From positions 620,001 through 684,000 of the forward strand of contig NZ_JACMIA010000001.1 of assembly GCF_014252955.1 (NCBI RefSeq): a stretch of 64,000 nt of DNA, in the 5' to 3' direction. Numbering within the stretch: the first letter of the stretch is position 1; each line of letters opens with the position of its first letter. This DNA comes from Stappia sp. 28M-7. Lineage in GTDB: Bacteria > Pseudomonadota > Alphaproteobacteria > Rhizobiales > Stappiaceae. A program made the translations under genes and the position numbers. The notes below the pieces were generated by a model that was not told the origin of the DNA, searched no databases, and saw only the letters and a list, made by a program, of their open reading frames with translations. Positions 10,342-18,319 of this stretch are shown piece after piece.

Positions 10342-11179
10342 GGCGGAGACCTCGGCGGTCGCGGCGGACGGGGGGAAGACACCCATGGACAGCGGCAAGG
10401 GCGGGACGGGAAAGACCGGCGGGGCGGCACGCCGCCCCTCGCTGCGCCGTTTCCTGCCGCTGGCGGTGATCCTGGCGGCGATGGCGCTCGGCTATGCCTT
10501 CGGCCTGCACGAACATCTGAGCCTGTCCGAACTGATCCGCCGCCGGGCCGAGCTCGCCGGGCTCGTTTCCGAAAATCTGTGGCTTGCCGTTGCCGGCTTC
10601 GCGGCCGTCTATGTGTCGGCGGTGGCGCTGTCCTTTCCCGGCGCCTCGCTGCTGACCGTGCTCGGCGGCTTCCTGTTCGGCTGGGCCCTCGGCGGCACCG
10701 TGGTCGCCTTTGCCGCGACCATTGGCGCTGGGCTGATCTTCCTGGCCGCGCGCATGTCGCTCGGCGAGACGCTGGCGGCGCGCGCCGGGCCCTTTCTGTC
10801 GCGTCTGGCGGAAGGCTTTCGCGAGGATGCGTTCCATTATCTCCTGTTCCTGCGCCTTGCCCCGGTCTTCCCGTTCTGGCTGGTCAATGTCGCCCCCGCG
10901 GTCTTCGGCATGCGACTGCGGCCCTACCTGCTCGCGACCTTCGTCGGCATCCTGCCGGGAACCTATGCCTATGCCTTCATCGGCGCCGGGCTCGACAGCG
11001 TGATCGCGGCGCAGGAGGCGGCTGCGCCCGGCTGCGCGGCGGCCGGCACCTGCAGCATCGAGCTTTCCGCGCTGGTGACCCGCGAGCTGGTGCTGGCCTT
11101 TGCAGCGCTCGGGCTGGCGGCACTCATTCCCGTTGCCTTGCGAAAGTGGCGCGGCCGAGCAAAACCGCCCGGCACCTGA
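10331..11179 (+). CDS. TVP38/TMEM64 (VTT/DedA-related) membrane protein
   Basis: A 282-residue inner-membrane protein. After a polar N-terminal tail (about 40 residues) there are about five to six hydrophobic segments. The SNARE-associated/VTT domain is marked by AVALSFPGASLLTVLGGFLFG and later FLRLAPVFPFWLVNVAPAVFGM, with the re-entrant proline/glycine motifs of the family. Members are implicated in lipid or small-solute transport, but no substrate can be named here. The gene overlaps the DUF547 gene by 11 bases and precedes a disulfide-oxidoreductase-like gene by 60 bases. TVP38 next to such a flavoprotein is a recurring pair in bacteria. Confidence 0.9.
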   Translation: MRAEAETSAVAADGGKTPMDSGKGGTGKTGGAARRPSLRRFLPLAVILAAMALGYAFGLHEHLSLSELIRRRAELAGLVSENLWLAVAGFAAVYVSAVALSFPGASLLTVLGGFLFGWALGGTVVAFAATIGAGLIFLAARMSLGETLAARAGPFLSRLAEGFREDAFHYLLFLRLAPVFPFWLVNVAPAVFGMRLRPYLLATFVGILPGTYAYAFIGAGLDSVIAAQEAAAPGCAAAGTCSIELSALVTRELVLAFAALGLAALIPVALRKWRGRAKPPGT

Positions 11180-11239
11180 CACCGCCAACCGATCGTCCGC
11201 CCGTTTCGTGTTTCCTTCCTGTTAGCAAGGGCCCAACCG

Positions 11240-12670
11240 ATGTCCCGTCTCCTCACTCCCGATATCTGCGTCATCGGTGCCGGCAGCGGCGGGCTCTCCG
11301 TCGCGGCGGCGGCTGCCGCCTTCGGCGTCGACACCGTGCTGATCGAGAAGGGGGAGATGGGCGGCGACTGCCTGAACTACGGCTGCGTGCCCTCCAAGGC
11401 GCTGATCGCCGCCGGCAAGGCGGCGCGTCATGCTGAGGAGGCCGAGCGCTTCGGCATCACCGTGCCGCGCGTCGATGTCGATTTCGCCGCGGTCAACGAC
11501 CATGTCCGCAAGGTCATCGCCACGATCGCCCCGCATGATTCGCAGGAGCGTTTCGAGGGTCTGGGCGTCACGGTGATCCGTGCGCCAGCGCGCTTTCGCG
11601 ATTCCCGCACGGTGGTGGCGGGAGAGGCGGAAATCCGCGCCCGCCGCTTCGTCGTTGCCACCGGCTCCTCGCCGCTGGTGCCGCCGATCCCGGGCCTCGA
11701 GGGGGTGCCCTGGCACACCAACGAGACGATCTTCACCTTGCGCGAGTGCCCGGGCCATCTCCTGGTGATCGGCGGCGGGCCGATCGGCCTGGAACTGGCG
11801 CAGGCCCATCGCCGGCTCGGCGCCCGCGTCACCGTCGTCGAGGCGGCCCGCGCCATGCCGCGCGAGGACCCGGAGCTGGCCGCGCTCGTGCTGGAGCGGC
11901 TGCGCGCAGAGGGCGTCGAGCTGATCGAGGGGGCGAGCGTCACCGCCGTGTCCGGCACGGCCGGCGCGATCCGCCTCACGCTGGGCGAGGGCGACACGGC
12001 GCGGGAGATCGAGGGCACGCATCTGTTGCTGGCCGTCGGCCGCAAGGCCAATGTCGAGGGGCTGGGCCTGGAGGAGGCGGGCATCGCGTTCGACCGGCGT
12101 GGCATCACCGTGGGCGCGAACCTGCGCAGCTCCAACCGCCGGGTCTATGCCATCGGCGACGTCGCCGGCGGCCTGCAATTCACCCATGTCGCGGGCTATC
12201 ACGCCGGGGTGGTGATCCGGGCGCTGCTGTTCCGCCTGCCGGCCAGGGAAACCCGCGAGATCATCCCGCGGGTGACCTTCACCGATCCGCAGATCGGCCA
12301 TGTCGGCTTGAGCGCGGAGGAGGCGCGGGCCCGCTTCGGAACAGCGCGGGTGCGGGTGCTGGAAGCCGCCTTTGCCGGCAACGACCGGGCGCAGGCCGAA
12401 GCGCGCACGGACGGGCTGGTGCGGCTGGTCGCCGGGCGCGGCGGGCGCATCCTCGGGGCGAGCGTCGTGGGGGCGGGGGCGGGCGAGATGACCAACCTCC
12501 TGTCGCTCGTCGTCGCCCGCAAGCTGGGCGTGCGTGACCTCGCCGGTTTCGTCTCTCCCTATCCGTCCCTTTCGGAAGCGGTTCGCCGCGCGGCGATTTC
12601 CTATTATGCTGACAGTGCGCGCAACCCGTGGATTCGCCGCCTCATCCGCTTTCTAGCCCGGTTCGGCTGA
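11240..12670 (+). CDS. FAD-dependent pyridine-nucleotide disulfide oxidoreductase (mercuric reductase/lipoamide dehydrogenase-like)
   Basis: A 476-residue two-dinucleotide-binding flavoprotein. The FAD motif is GAGSGGLS near residue 13, the redox-active disulfide motif is GGDCLNYGCVPSKAL (about 42-56), the NAD(P) motif is IGGGPIGLE, and the second FAD motif ends VYAIGDV. The C-terminal dimerisation domain has SPYPSLSE where lipoamide dehydrogenases have the catalytic His-Pro-x-x-x-Glu; the histidine is replaced by tyrosine. It is therefore unlikely to be a true lipoamide dehydrogenase. There is no N-terminal heavy-metal domain and no C-terminal Cys pair as in MerA. It lies in a row with the TVP38 gene, and its substrate is unknown. 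Confidence 0.9.
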   Translation: MSRLLTPDICVIGAGSGGLSVAAAAAAFGVDTVLIEKGEMGGDCLNYGCVPSKALIAAGKAARHAEEAERFGITVPRVDVDFAAVNDHVRKVIATIAPHDSQERFEGLGVTVIRAPARFRDSRTVVAGEAEIRARRFVVATGSSPLVPPIPGLEGVPWHTNETIFTLRECPGHLLVIGGGPIGLELAQAHRRLGARVTVVEAARAMPREDPELAALVLERLRAEGVELIEGASVTAVSGTAGAIRLTLGEGDTAREIEGTHLLLAVGRKANVEGLGLEEAGIAFDRRGITVGANLRSSNRRVYAIGDVAGGLQFTHVAGYHAGVVIRALLFRLPARETREIIPRVTFTDPQIGHVGLSAEEARARFGTARVRVLEAAFAGNDRAQAEARTDGLVRLVAGRGGRILGASVVGAGAGEMTNLLSLVVARKLGVRDLAGFVSPYPSLSEAVRRAAISYYADSARNPWIRRLIRFLARFG

Positions 12671-12773
12671 GGCGAGGGGCACGGCGGACAGGCGGGACTG
12701 CGCCGGAAACGGGGCGTGGCGTTTTGGCCGACCGGCGGGCAGGCGGGACGGCAAGACAGCGACAGGGTGGCCA

Positions 12774-14348
12774 TTGAGCGCACCGCATCATGACGAGACG
12801 TCCCGCGGGGACGCAGCGGCGCGAGGCCGGTCCGCGTCGCCCGATCCCGTGCGCGCGGCCCCGGAAGGCGCGGGCCGCCGCCGCCGCTGGGGCGGCCTGT
12901 CGGGCAAGCTGCTGATTCTCACCGTGCTCTTCGTGATGCTGAGCGAAGTGCTGATCTTCGTGCCGTCCGTCGCCAATTTCCGCAATACCTGGCTTACCGA
13001 CAAGCTGACCATCGCCGGCGTTGCCGCCAGCGTGCTGGTGGAGGCCGACATGGTGTCCCCGGCGGTGCAGGCGGAGCTGCTGCGCGCCACCGGCGCGCTG
13101 GCCGTCGCCCTCGACGAGGGAGAGCGCCGCCGCCTCATCGCAATGGTCGAGACGCCGGGCGAGATCGACCGCACGGTCGACATGGGCAAGGCCGATGCGA
13201 TGACCTCGGTGCTCGAAAGCTTCGCCATCCTGCTGTCCTCCGGCGACGGACAGATGCGCGTCATCGGCCCCACCCAGATGGGCATCGGCGGGCGGGTCGA
13301 CATCGTCATGCCGGAAGCCAGTCTGCGCAACGCGATGTGGGCCTTTTCGGTGCGCATCCTGGCGCTGTCGCTGGTGATCTCGGCGATCACGGCGGCGCTG
13401 GTCTACCTGTCGCTGCGCTGGCTCCTGGTGCGGCCGATGCAGCGGCTGACGCGCTCCATGGCCCGCTTCCAGGCCTCGCCCGAGGATCCCACCCTGATCA
13501 TCGCGCCCTCGCGCCGCGACGACGAGGTGGGCGATGCCGAACACAGCCTTGCGGCGATGCAGGCGACGCTGACCGAGACGCTGAAAAGCCGCCGGCAGCT
13601 CGCCGATCTCGGCCTTGCCGTCTCCAAGATCAACCACGACCTGCGCAACCTTCTCGCCTCCGCGCAGCTGTTTTCCGAGCGCCTCGAGCATGTCGCCGAT
13701 CCGACCGTGCAGCGGCTGGCACCGAAGATCCTGGCGACGCTCGACCGCGCCGTCGGCTACACCAGCTCGGTGCTGGCCTATGGCAGTGCCCGCGAGGCGC
13801 CGCTGCGCCGCCGCCTGGTGCGGCTCGATCTGCTGGTGCGCGATGTCGGCGAGGTGTTGGGCCTGTCGGCGGACGGGGCTGTCGCCTTCGAGAACCGTGT
13901 CGGCGAGGGGGCGGAGGTGGAGGCCGATCCCGAGCAGTTGTTCCGCGTGCTGATGAACCTGTGCCGCAACGCGGTGCAGGCGCTGGAGCAGTCGGGCTCC
14001 GATATGCTGGTGCGCCGGGTGATCGTCGAGGCCGATTGCCGGGCAGGGGAGGTGGTGGTGCGGGTGCGCGACACCGGGCCCGGCGTGCCGCCGGCCCTGC
14101 GCGAGAAGCTCTTTCGTCCGTTCCAGTCCGCCGCCCGGCGCGGCGGCACCGGTCTGGGGCTGGCCATTGCCGCCGAGCTGGTGCGCGCCCATGGCGGCGA
14201 TATCTGCCTGGTGGAGCGGGCGGGGCCGGGCGCGGAGTTCGAGATCCGCCTGCCGCGCAGCGCCCCGGACGATCCGGCAAGTGGCGGGCAGGACAGGGAA
14301 ATGGCGGAATCCGGCCGCGTTGCAGCCTCTCTCGACACAAGCGGATGA
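12774..14348 (+). CDS. sensor histidine kinase (orphan)
   Basis: A 524-residue membrane sensor kinase. One membrane segment lies near residues 45-65 and a second around 190-215, with a sensor region of about 120 residues between them, then a HAMP linker. The phosphoacceptor region reads KINHDLRNLL (His about residue 287). The ATPase domain has LMNLCRNAVQAL (N box), DTGPGVP (G1) and GGTGLGLAIA (G2). The best start I see is TTG at 12774 just after a GG-rich stretch, but the true start is uncertain. No response regulator gene is adjacent, so its partner is elsewhere. It ends about 190 bases before tRNA-Arg. Confidence 0.9.
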   Translation: MSAPHHDETSRGDAAARGRSASPDPVRAAPEGAGRRRRWGGLSGKLLILTVLFVMLSEVLIFVPSVANFRNTWLTDKLTIAGVAASVLVEADMVSPAVQAELLRATGALAVALDEGERRRLIAMVETPGEIDRTVDMGKADAMTSVLESFAILLSSGDGQMRVIGPTQMGIGGRVDIVMPEASLRNAMWAFSVRILALSLVISAITAALVYLSLRWLLVRPMQRLTRSMARFQASPEDPTLIIAPSRRDDEVGDAEHSLAAMQATLTETLKSRRQLADLGLAVSKINHDLRNLLASAQLFSERLEHVADPTVQRLAPKILATLDRAVGYTSSVLAYGSAREAPLRRRLVRLDLLVRDVGEVLGLSADGAVAFENRVGEGAEVEADPEQLFRVLMNLCRNAVQALEQSGSDMLVRRVIVEADCRAGEVVVRVRDTGPGVPPALREKLFRPFQSAARRGGTGLGLAIAAELVRAHGGDICLVERAGPGAEFEIRLPRSAPDDPASGGQDREMAESGRVAASLDTSG

Positions 14349-14538
14349 GAGCGTCCCGGCAGCTTATCAACAGGCTGTGGGGATACGCAAAAAAGTCGAA
14401 GAAAAAACGCGTGCGGTCGCTTGCAATCGGCGTAGGACCAGAGTAGAGATTGCGCCCTGTCCGGAGGCGATGCCACGGACGGACCGCCTCGCCTCGTGTC
14501 TGACGCTTCTCGTCTGATGCGGCGGCATGATGGCCTAA

Positions 14539-14615
14539 GCACCGGTAGCTCAGCTGGATAGAGCACCAGACTACGAATCTGGGGGTCGGGAGTTCGAATC
14601 TTCCCCGGTGCGCCA
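14539..14615 (+). tRNA. tRNA-Arg (anticodon ACG)
   Basis: A 77-base cloverleaf: acceptor GCACCGG pairs with CCGGTGC, the anticodon arm is CCAGA / TCTGG around loop CTACGAA (anticodon ACG at 14573-14575), the T arm carries TTCGAAT, and CCA is encoded. Its 3' end (14610-14615) is also the start of the left direct repeat of the genomic island, so this is the integration target. Confidence 0.96.
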
Positions 14616-14738
14616 TTTCCCAACAGAACCATGAACGCCGAACGCCGCCGTTTCCGCGCCAGAAGCGGCGACCAGCGTTCAAGGCAGTTCCGAATTCGAC
14701 ACGATGATGCGAACCACGGTGTGGGCGACCTCGACGCG
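14610..14738 (+). repeat. Left direct repeat (attL-like)
   Basis: Starts inside the 3' end of tRNA-Arg (GCGCCA) and matches 38634-38762 at a constant offset of 24,024 bases, with mismatches near 14635, 14644, the CCAGC/G position, the CGGT/G position and 14735. The repeat contains the last codons of the truncated replication initiator gene. Confidence 0.9.
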
Positions 14739-15245
14739 GCCGGCGCGCGTCGTCATCTCCTCCCACTCGTTGATCCACGAGAATTGCCGACGCCGCCAAT
14801 GCGGGCCGTTGCGGATCGTCGTGGCGATGACAGTGGATTGCAGGCGCGCGAGCGCGGCCTTCAGCAGCACGTATTGGCGGTTGCCAGTCGGCCGCCCGAT
14901 GGCGCGCAGCAGATGATAGGGCGTGAAGCGGAAGAAGCGCGAGGTGCGCAGGCCGTCGTTCTCGGCCGCGACGATCTGCGAGGCGGCCCATATCAGCACG
15001 TCGGCGTCCCAGATGGTCGCCATGCCGTGTTCGGGCATGGCGAGCACCTGCACCTCGACATCGGCCGCCTTGTAGAGAATGGGTTTGGTGCGCGGCGTCT
15101 TCGCCAGCGAGAAGAAGGGTCGTTCCATGAGGTCGCGCTGGTCGCGCGGGGCGGCATCGCCGGTCGCCACCACGAAGGGGTTGAGATGGCTGCGCTCGCT
15201 CGCATCGGTCGGCTGCGCGGGTCTATGATCGTCGTCGCGCAGCAT
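14679..15245 (-). CDS. Replication initiator protein A, C-terminally truncated
   Basis: The first ~170 residues closely follow the replication initiator A family (RPA/RepA) of alphaproteobacterial plasmids and ICEs: HLNPFVVATGDAAPRDQRDL, MERPFFSLAKTPRTKPILY, then MPEHGMATIWDADVLIWAAS and RRRQFSWINEWEEMTT. Full-length members continue for well over 100 more residues after the GRVE motif. Here the frame instead enters the island's left direct repeat and ends after 16 unrelated residues (VAHTVVRIIVSNSELP). The C-terminal half is thus missing, so the protein is probably inactive. Its start abuts the stop of the upstream HTH gene. Confidence 0.85.
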   Translation of the reverse strand: MLRDDDHRPAQPTDASERSHLNPFVVATGDAAPRDQRDLMERPFFSLAKTPRTKPILYKAADVEVQVLAMPEHGMATIWDADVLIWAASQIVAAENDGLRTSRFFRFTPYHLLRAIGRPTGNRQYVLLKAALARLQSTVIATTIRNGPHWRRRQFSWINEWEEMTTRAGRVEVAHTVVRIIVSNSELP

Positions 15246-15515
15246 TCAGCACTTGCCCCGCTCTTCGGGCGTCAGCGGACGCGCGGGGAAAACCGTGCCG
15301 TCCGTCGTCTCGCGGGTGGATTTGCGGGTGCCGATCTCCGACCAGGATTCGAGGTCGTGGACGGTGTAGAGGACGCGCCCGCCAATCTTGCGATAGGTCG
15401 GGCCGGTTCCGTAGGTCCGGTGTTTCTCAAGGGTGCGGATGGAAATGCCGAGGAAGCGGGCAGCTTCCTGCGTGCGCAAAAGTCGTGGCGGCAGGCCCGC
15501 CAAGGGGTTGGCCAT
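15246..15515 (-). CDS. AlpA/excisionase-like helix-turn-helix protein
   Basis: An 89-residue small DNA-binding protein. LLRTQEAARFLGISIRTLEKHRTYGTG (residues about 11-37) is the winged-helix HTH found in AlpA/excisionase-type regulators; the YRKIGGRVLYTVHDLESW wing follows. The ATG at 15515 is chosen because the family starts only a few residues before the HTH; an upstream frame to 15626 exists. It is directly followed by the replication initiator gene with no gap, as is usual in these ICE/plasmid modules, and probably controls replication or excision. Confidence 0.88.
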   Translation of the reverse strand: MANPLAGLPPRLLRTQEAARFLGISIRTLEKHRTYGTGPTYRKIGGRVLYTVHDLESWSEIGTRKSTRETTDGTVFPARPLTPEERGKC

Positions 15516-15720
15516 GGGATCACCTCTGGAGTTCGTCGTTAATGCGCGCCGCAGACAAAGCGGCGGGCTACGGCGAACCATGGCGAGGGATCGGCGGCGG
15601 GGGTAGCGTGCCGCATTTGCGCTCACGCGCTGGCGGCACCCCTCTGGCTGTTGTGGCTGGGATTGTCGTACGGTCGCTCGGCGGACCTAGCCAGCGACGT
15701 TCGGCCCTGTGATCGGCCTG

Positions 15721-15942
15721 CTATTTTGGCGCGCCGACCTTCTTCAGTAATTCGCCGGGCTCGATCTCAAGGGCATCGGCAATCTGGCCAAGGACGGTGA
15801 CACTGGCAGATACGTCGCCACGCTCGATCGCACCGACATAGCGCATACTCAGGCCCGCCCGATCGGCGAGTTCTTCTTGCGTCAGCTTTTTATCATGACG
15901 TGCCCGACGCAGATTCCTCGCCATGACCTCCTTGAGATCCAT
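15721..15942 (-). CDS. XRE-family transcriptional regulator
   Basis: A 73-residue single-domain Cro/C1-type HTH protein. The helix-turn-helix is LTQEELADRAGLSMRYVGAIERG (about residues 20-42), then helices ending GELLKKVGAPK. It likely represses its own promoter, as two tandem copies of a dyad lie directly upstream. It sits between the AlpA-like gene and the divergent 16078 gene. Confidence 0.9.
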   Translation of the reverse strand: MDLKEVMARNLRRARHDKKLTQEELADRAGLSMRYVGAIERGDVSASVTVLGQIADALEIEPGELLKKVGAPK

Positions 15943-15963
15943 GACAAGAGGGGAACCAGCATA

Positions 15964-15991
15964 GGAACGATCATTCTAGGAACGATCATTC
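15964..15991. promoter_or_regulatory. Tandem operator-like repeats upstream of the XRE gene
   Basis: GGAACGATCATTC occurs twice with a 15-base period (15964-15976 and 15979-15991), and each copy contains an imperfect dyad GAAYGATCRTTC. The pair lies 22-49 bases before the XRE start and between two divergent genes, an arrangement typical of self-regulating Cro-like proteins. Confidence 0.55.
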
Positions 15992-16077
15992 CTATTCGTA
16001 TCAAGCCATGCTATTCATCGGGTTGTCCTGAACTTGCTTCATTATGTCCGCGTTCCCGATGCATAAGGGCAGAATTC

Positions 16078-16383
16078 ATGCCTGAACGGCCTCAGCTTGA
16101 TCCAGATGTTGAAGATGAGGCTCCCAGCGGGCCAGATATCACAACCTATGACGAACAACACTACGTCACCTATCTGCGGCTGTTGGATGCCAGCCGAGAC
16201 GGCGCGGACTGGCAGGAGGTCGCGCGCATCGTCCTGCACCGCGACCCCATCGCTGAGGAAGCGCGCAGCCGCCGTTGCTGGGAAAGCCATCTTGCCCGCG
16301 CGCAGTGGCTCTCAGGCTCAGGCTATCGGCGCATTCTGGAACAGGCGGTCGCACTGGCTGCGCGCGGTGGCGGGCAGGCTTAG
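16078..16383 (+). CDS. Small conserved mobile-element protein of unknown function
   Basis: A 101-residue acidic-to-neutral protein starting at ATG 16078. The pattern of an aspartate-rich N-terminus, then TTYDEQHYVTYLRLLDASRDGADWQEVARIVLHRDP and WESHLARAQWL, recurs in small proteins found beside DUF2285/DUF6499 genes on alphaproteobacterial plasmids and ICEs. No enzymatic motif is visible; an all-helical fold is likely. It ends two bases before the convergent DUF2285 gene. Confidence 0.8.
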   Translation: MPERPQLDPDVEDEAPSGPDITTYDEQHYVTYLRLLDASRDGADWQEVARIVLHRDPIAEEARSRRCWESHLARAQWLSGSGYRRILEQAVALAARGGGQA

Positions 16384-16385
16384 GC

Positions 16386-16895
16386 TTATTTGCTCACAGC
16401 CTTGATGGGATAATGCAGGAGCAGCCGATAGCCGCCGCGCATCATCTTGATCCCGTGAGCGACGAGGCGACGGGCCTTATTCTTGCGCGGGTCGCCCTCG
16501 AAATCCTCTTTAGTGCCGCTGAAACCAAGCAAGACTTCGGCGACGGTGCGGTAGCTTTCGCCGCGCAAACGCGCGTCGAGCGCACGCAGGGATAGAATGT
16601 GCCACTGCCGAAGCTGCTCCGGCAGCGCGCGAAAATCAGGACCGGGCGGTCGGCCTTTGAGGGAGCGCCAAAGCCTCCGGGCGGCGTGAGCGCGCAGGTC
16701 GTAGAGGTCGTCCATCGGTAGGACTGTTCCATAGAAAGTCGCGGCGTCAGGAACGGCGTGGGGCAACCAGAATTGATGCGCTACGCCGTCGACCAGCCAG
16801 ATGCCATGCCAGCCATCTGCGGCCTGGCGCAGATCGAGGCCGTCGAGATGCGCCAGCGTTATGATCGGCTCCGTTTCGCTGTCGTGATGCTGCAC
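16386..16895 (-). CDS. DUF2285 protein (C-terminal part of a frameshifted gene)
   Basis: A 169-codon frame from GTG 16895 matching the DUF2285 family: ITLAHLDGLDLRQAADGWHG, FWLPHAVPDAATFYGTVLPMDDL, then RALDARLRGESYRTVAEVLLG and MMRGGYRLLLHYP. In relatives this domain follows a DUF6499-type domain in one polypeptide. Here the DUF6499 part is in another frame just upstream (16966-17169). The open frame continues upstream of the GTG in the sense expected for the fusion (TDPETPSDRQSLFWSPS), so a one-base frameshift split the gene. Confidence 0.8.
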   Translation of the reverse strand: MQHHDSETEPIITLAHLDGLDLRQAADGWHGIWLVDGVAHQFWLPHAVPDAATFYGTVLPMDDLYDLRAHAARRLWRSLKGRPPGPDFRALPEQLRQWHILSLRALDARLRGESYRTVAEVLLGFSGTKEDFEGDPRKNKARRLVAHGIKMMRGGYRLLLHYPIKAVSK

Positions 16896-16965
16896 GGGAG
16901 AGAGCCATATGGCTTGCGGCTGAAGGCTTGGGCTCCAGAACAGCGATTGCCGATCCGATGGGGTT

Positions 16966-17169
16966 TCAGGATCGGTCGGAAAATCGCAGCCCCCAGCGTT
17001 GCATGAAGGCTTCCAACCGCTCCGGGTCTGGCTCGTGCGACGCGGTTATGGTTTGAAACTCGCGACGATACTCGTCATCGCGGCGAAGATATTCCCAGGC
17101 GAAACCGGCGGCGGGGATGCTCCTGGCAAATCTGTATGCCGCCGGAGAACGCCAGTCGATGCTCAGCAT
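16966..17169 (-). CDS. DUF6499 domain protein (N-terminal part of a frameshifted gene)
   Basis: A 67-codon frame: MLSIDWRSPAAYRFARSIPAAGFAWEYLRR is the hallmark N-terminus of DUF6499 'transcriptional regulator domain' proteins. It stops at TGA soon after LRF. Removing one T from the TTTT run (16980-16983, plus-strand AAAA) would join it to the DUF2285 frame as LRF-PTDPE, the usual fused form. Confidence 0.75.
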   Translation of the reverse strand: MLSIDWRSPAAYRFARSIPAAGFAWEYLRRDDEYRREFQTITASHEPDPERLEAFMQRWGLRFSDRS

Positions 17170-17382
17170 GGCGCTTCCTCTCTACACCTGACACACGCAA
17201 AGCAACGCCCGGATAGAGAACTTCAGGCATCGGTTGAAGCAACTGTAGCCGCGCTTTCGCGATAACTAGATCGGCTAACGCGATCAATTTCTTGGTTATT
17301 TTCTTCTTAACAGTGCCTACGTGTTTCTGCGAGACGGGCGTAGCCCGGCGAGCGCGGCCATGTTCTCGGGCACGGCCGCACC

Positions 17383-17416
17383 GCCGATCCGCAACGCCGG
17401 ATCGGCGCGATTTTTT
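17383..17416 (+). terminator. Rho-independent terminator, possibly of a small RNA
   Basis: Perfect 9-bp stem (GCCGATCCG, 17383-17391, with 17398-17406), a 6-base loop, and a T6 run at 17411-17416 on the plus strand. No plus-strand protein gene precedes it in the 307-base gap 17170-17476, which suggests a short non-coding transcript. A second hairpin (GCGGCC ... GGCCGC) lies just upstream, around 17353-17379. Confidence 0.6.
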
Positions 17417-17476
17417 CCGCCACCGTGATCGCCGGGAGAGGCAGGGCGGCCGGGCCGGCGGCTGTCGCGTTCAGGG

Positions 17477-18319
17477 TCAAAGCCCCTTCAAACGCTGCAT
17501 ACCCTCCGCCAGCGTCCAGAGCGCGCGATTGAGGCCGACATTCTGGTCGATGCCGTTGATGGCGCGGGTCTGGGTGCGACGAATGCGGCCGTCTGACGCC
17601 TGGCGGCGTCCCCGCAATCCGCCCCGGATGAGATTTTCCTGAATGACGTTGAACGTGCTCCAGACGCTTTGCCCCGCATCCTCATGCCGCCGGGGCATGA
17701 TGATCTGGTCCGGCTGAACCGGGCTTTCCTCTTCGCCGTAGCGGGCGACAAGGCTCGCCTCGGCCAAAACGCGCTGTTCGTCCCGCGAAAGCCGCGTTTC
17801 CTTCATGGTCTCGCTGGCGTCGATGAGGCGCGGGAAATCCTCGGCGACGGTATAGACGCCCTCGATGATCTGATCCTGAATGCCGCCCTTGTGGGGAACG
17901 CGGATTTCCTCGAAGCGCTCGCCCGCGATCATGCTGTTGGTGCAGACGAAACGCAGCATTCCGGCGAACATTTGATAGGCGCTCGTCCCATCATGGCTGT
18001 TCACGATGATGACTTCCGCCGCCTCCGGCTTGCCGATCCCGCCATCACGGCGCAGGCGCAGCATATGCTTGGCGTGGCCGTGATGGCTCCCGTCACGCGG
18101 AACCGACTGCACGGCGAAGAACGGGAACCAGCCCTCCCGGCGCAGCCCCTCCACGATGTCGATGGTGGGAACGTAGACGTAACGCTCCGAACGGCTGTCA
18201 TGGGCCTCGCGGGCGAAGATGGACGGGACGTGCCGAAACAGGGCCTCATTGTCGAGCGGTTCGCGTCCGCTGATCTGGTGAGCATTGCGGCCGAACCGGG
18301 TGGCGAGCTGGTGATACAT
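17477..18319 (-). CDS. DUF932 domain-containing protein
   Basis: A 280-residue protein typical of plasmids and ICEs (DUF932, phage/plasmid-like family). Signatures seen: FGRNAHQISGREPLDNEALFRHVPSIFA at the N-terminus, YVYVPTIDIVEGLRREGWFPF, LRFVCTNSMIAG and a C-terminal ALWTLAEGMQRLKG. Its role is unknown. Some relatives are near anti-restriction genes, but this is only contextual. The chosen ATG at 18319 follows a GGAAAGA ribosome-binding sequence. A large palindrome lies just upstream and the whole leader is shared with the parB-like gene. Confidence 0.88.
   Translation of the reverse strand: MYHQLATRFGRNAHQISGREPLDNEALFRHVPSIFAREAHDSRSERYVYVPTIDIVEGLRREGWFPFFAVQSVPRDGSHHGHAKHMLRLRRDGGIGKPEAAEVIIVNSHDGTSAYQMFAGMLRFVCTNSMIAGERFEEIRVPHKGGIQDQIIEGVYTVAEDFPRLIDASETMKETRLSRDEQRVLAEASLVARYGEEESPVQPDQIIMPRRHEDAGQSVWSTFNVIQENLIRGGLRGRRQASDGRIRRTQTRAINGIDQNVGLNRALWTLAEGMQRLKGL

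Noticed and set aside
14631-15542. 303-codon plus-strand open frame at the island's left end
   Set aside because: Opposite the RepA and AlpA-like genes, whose translations match known families; this one does not.
16966-16983. Programmed frameshifting in the DUF6499-DUF2285 gene
   Set aside because: The run is only TTTT, with no slippery heptamer or downstream structure that I can see; a simple mutation is more likely.
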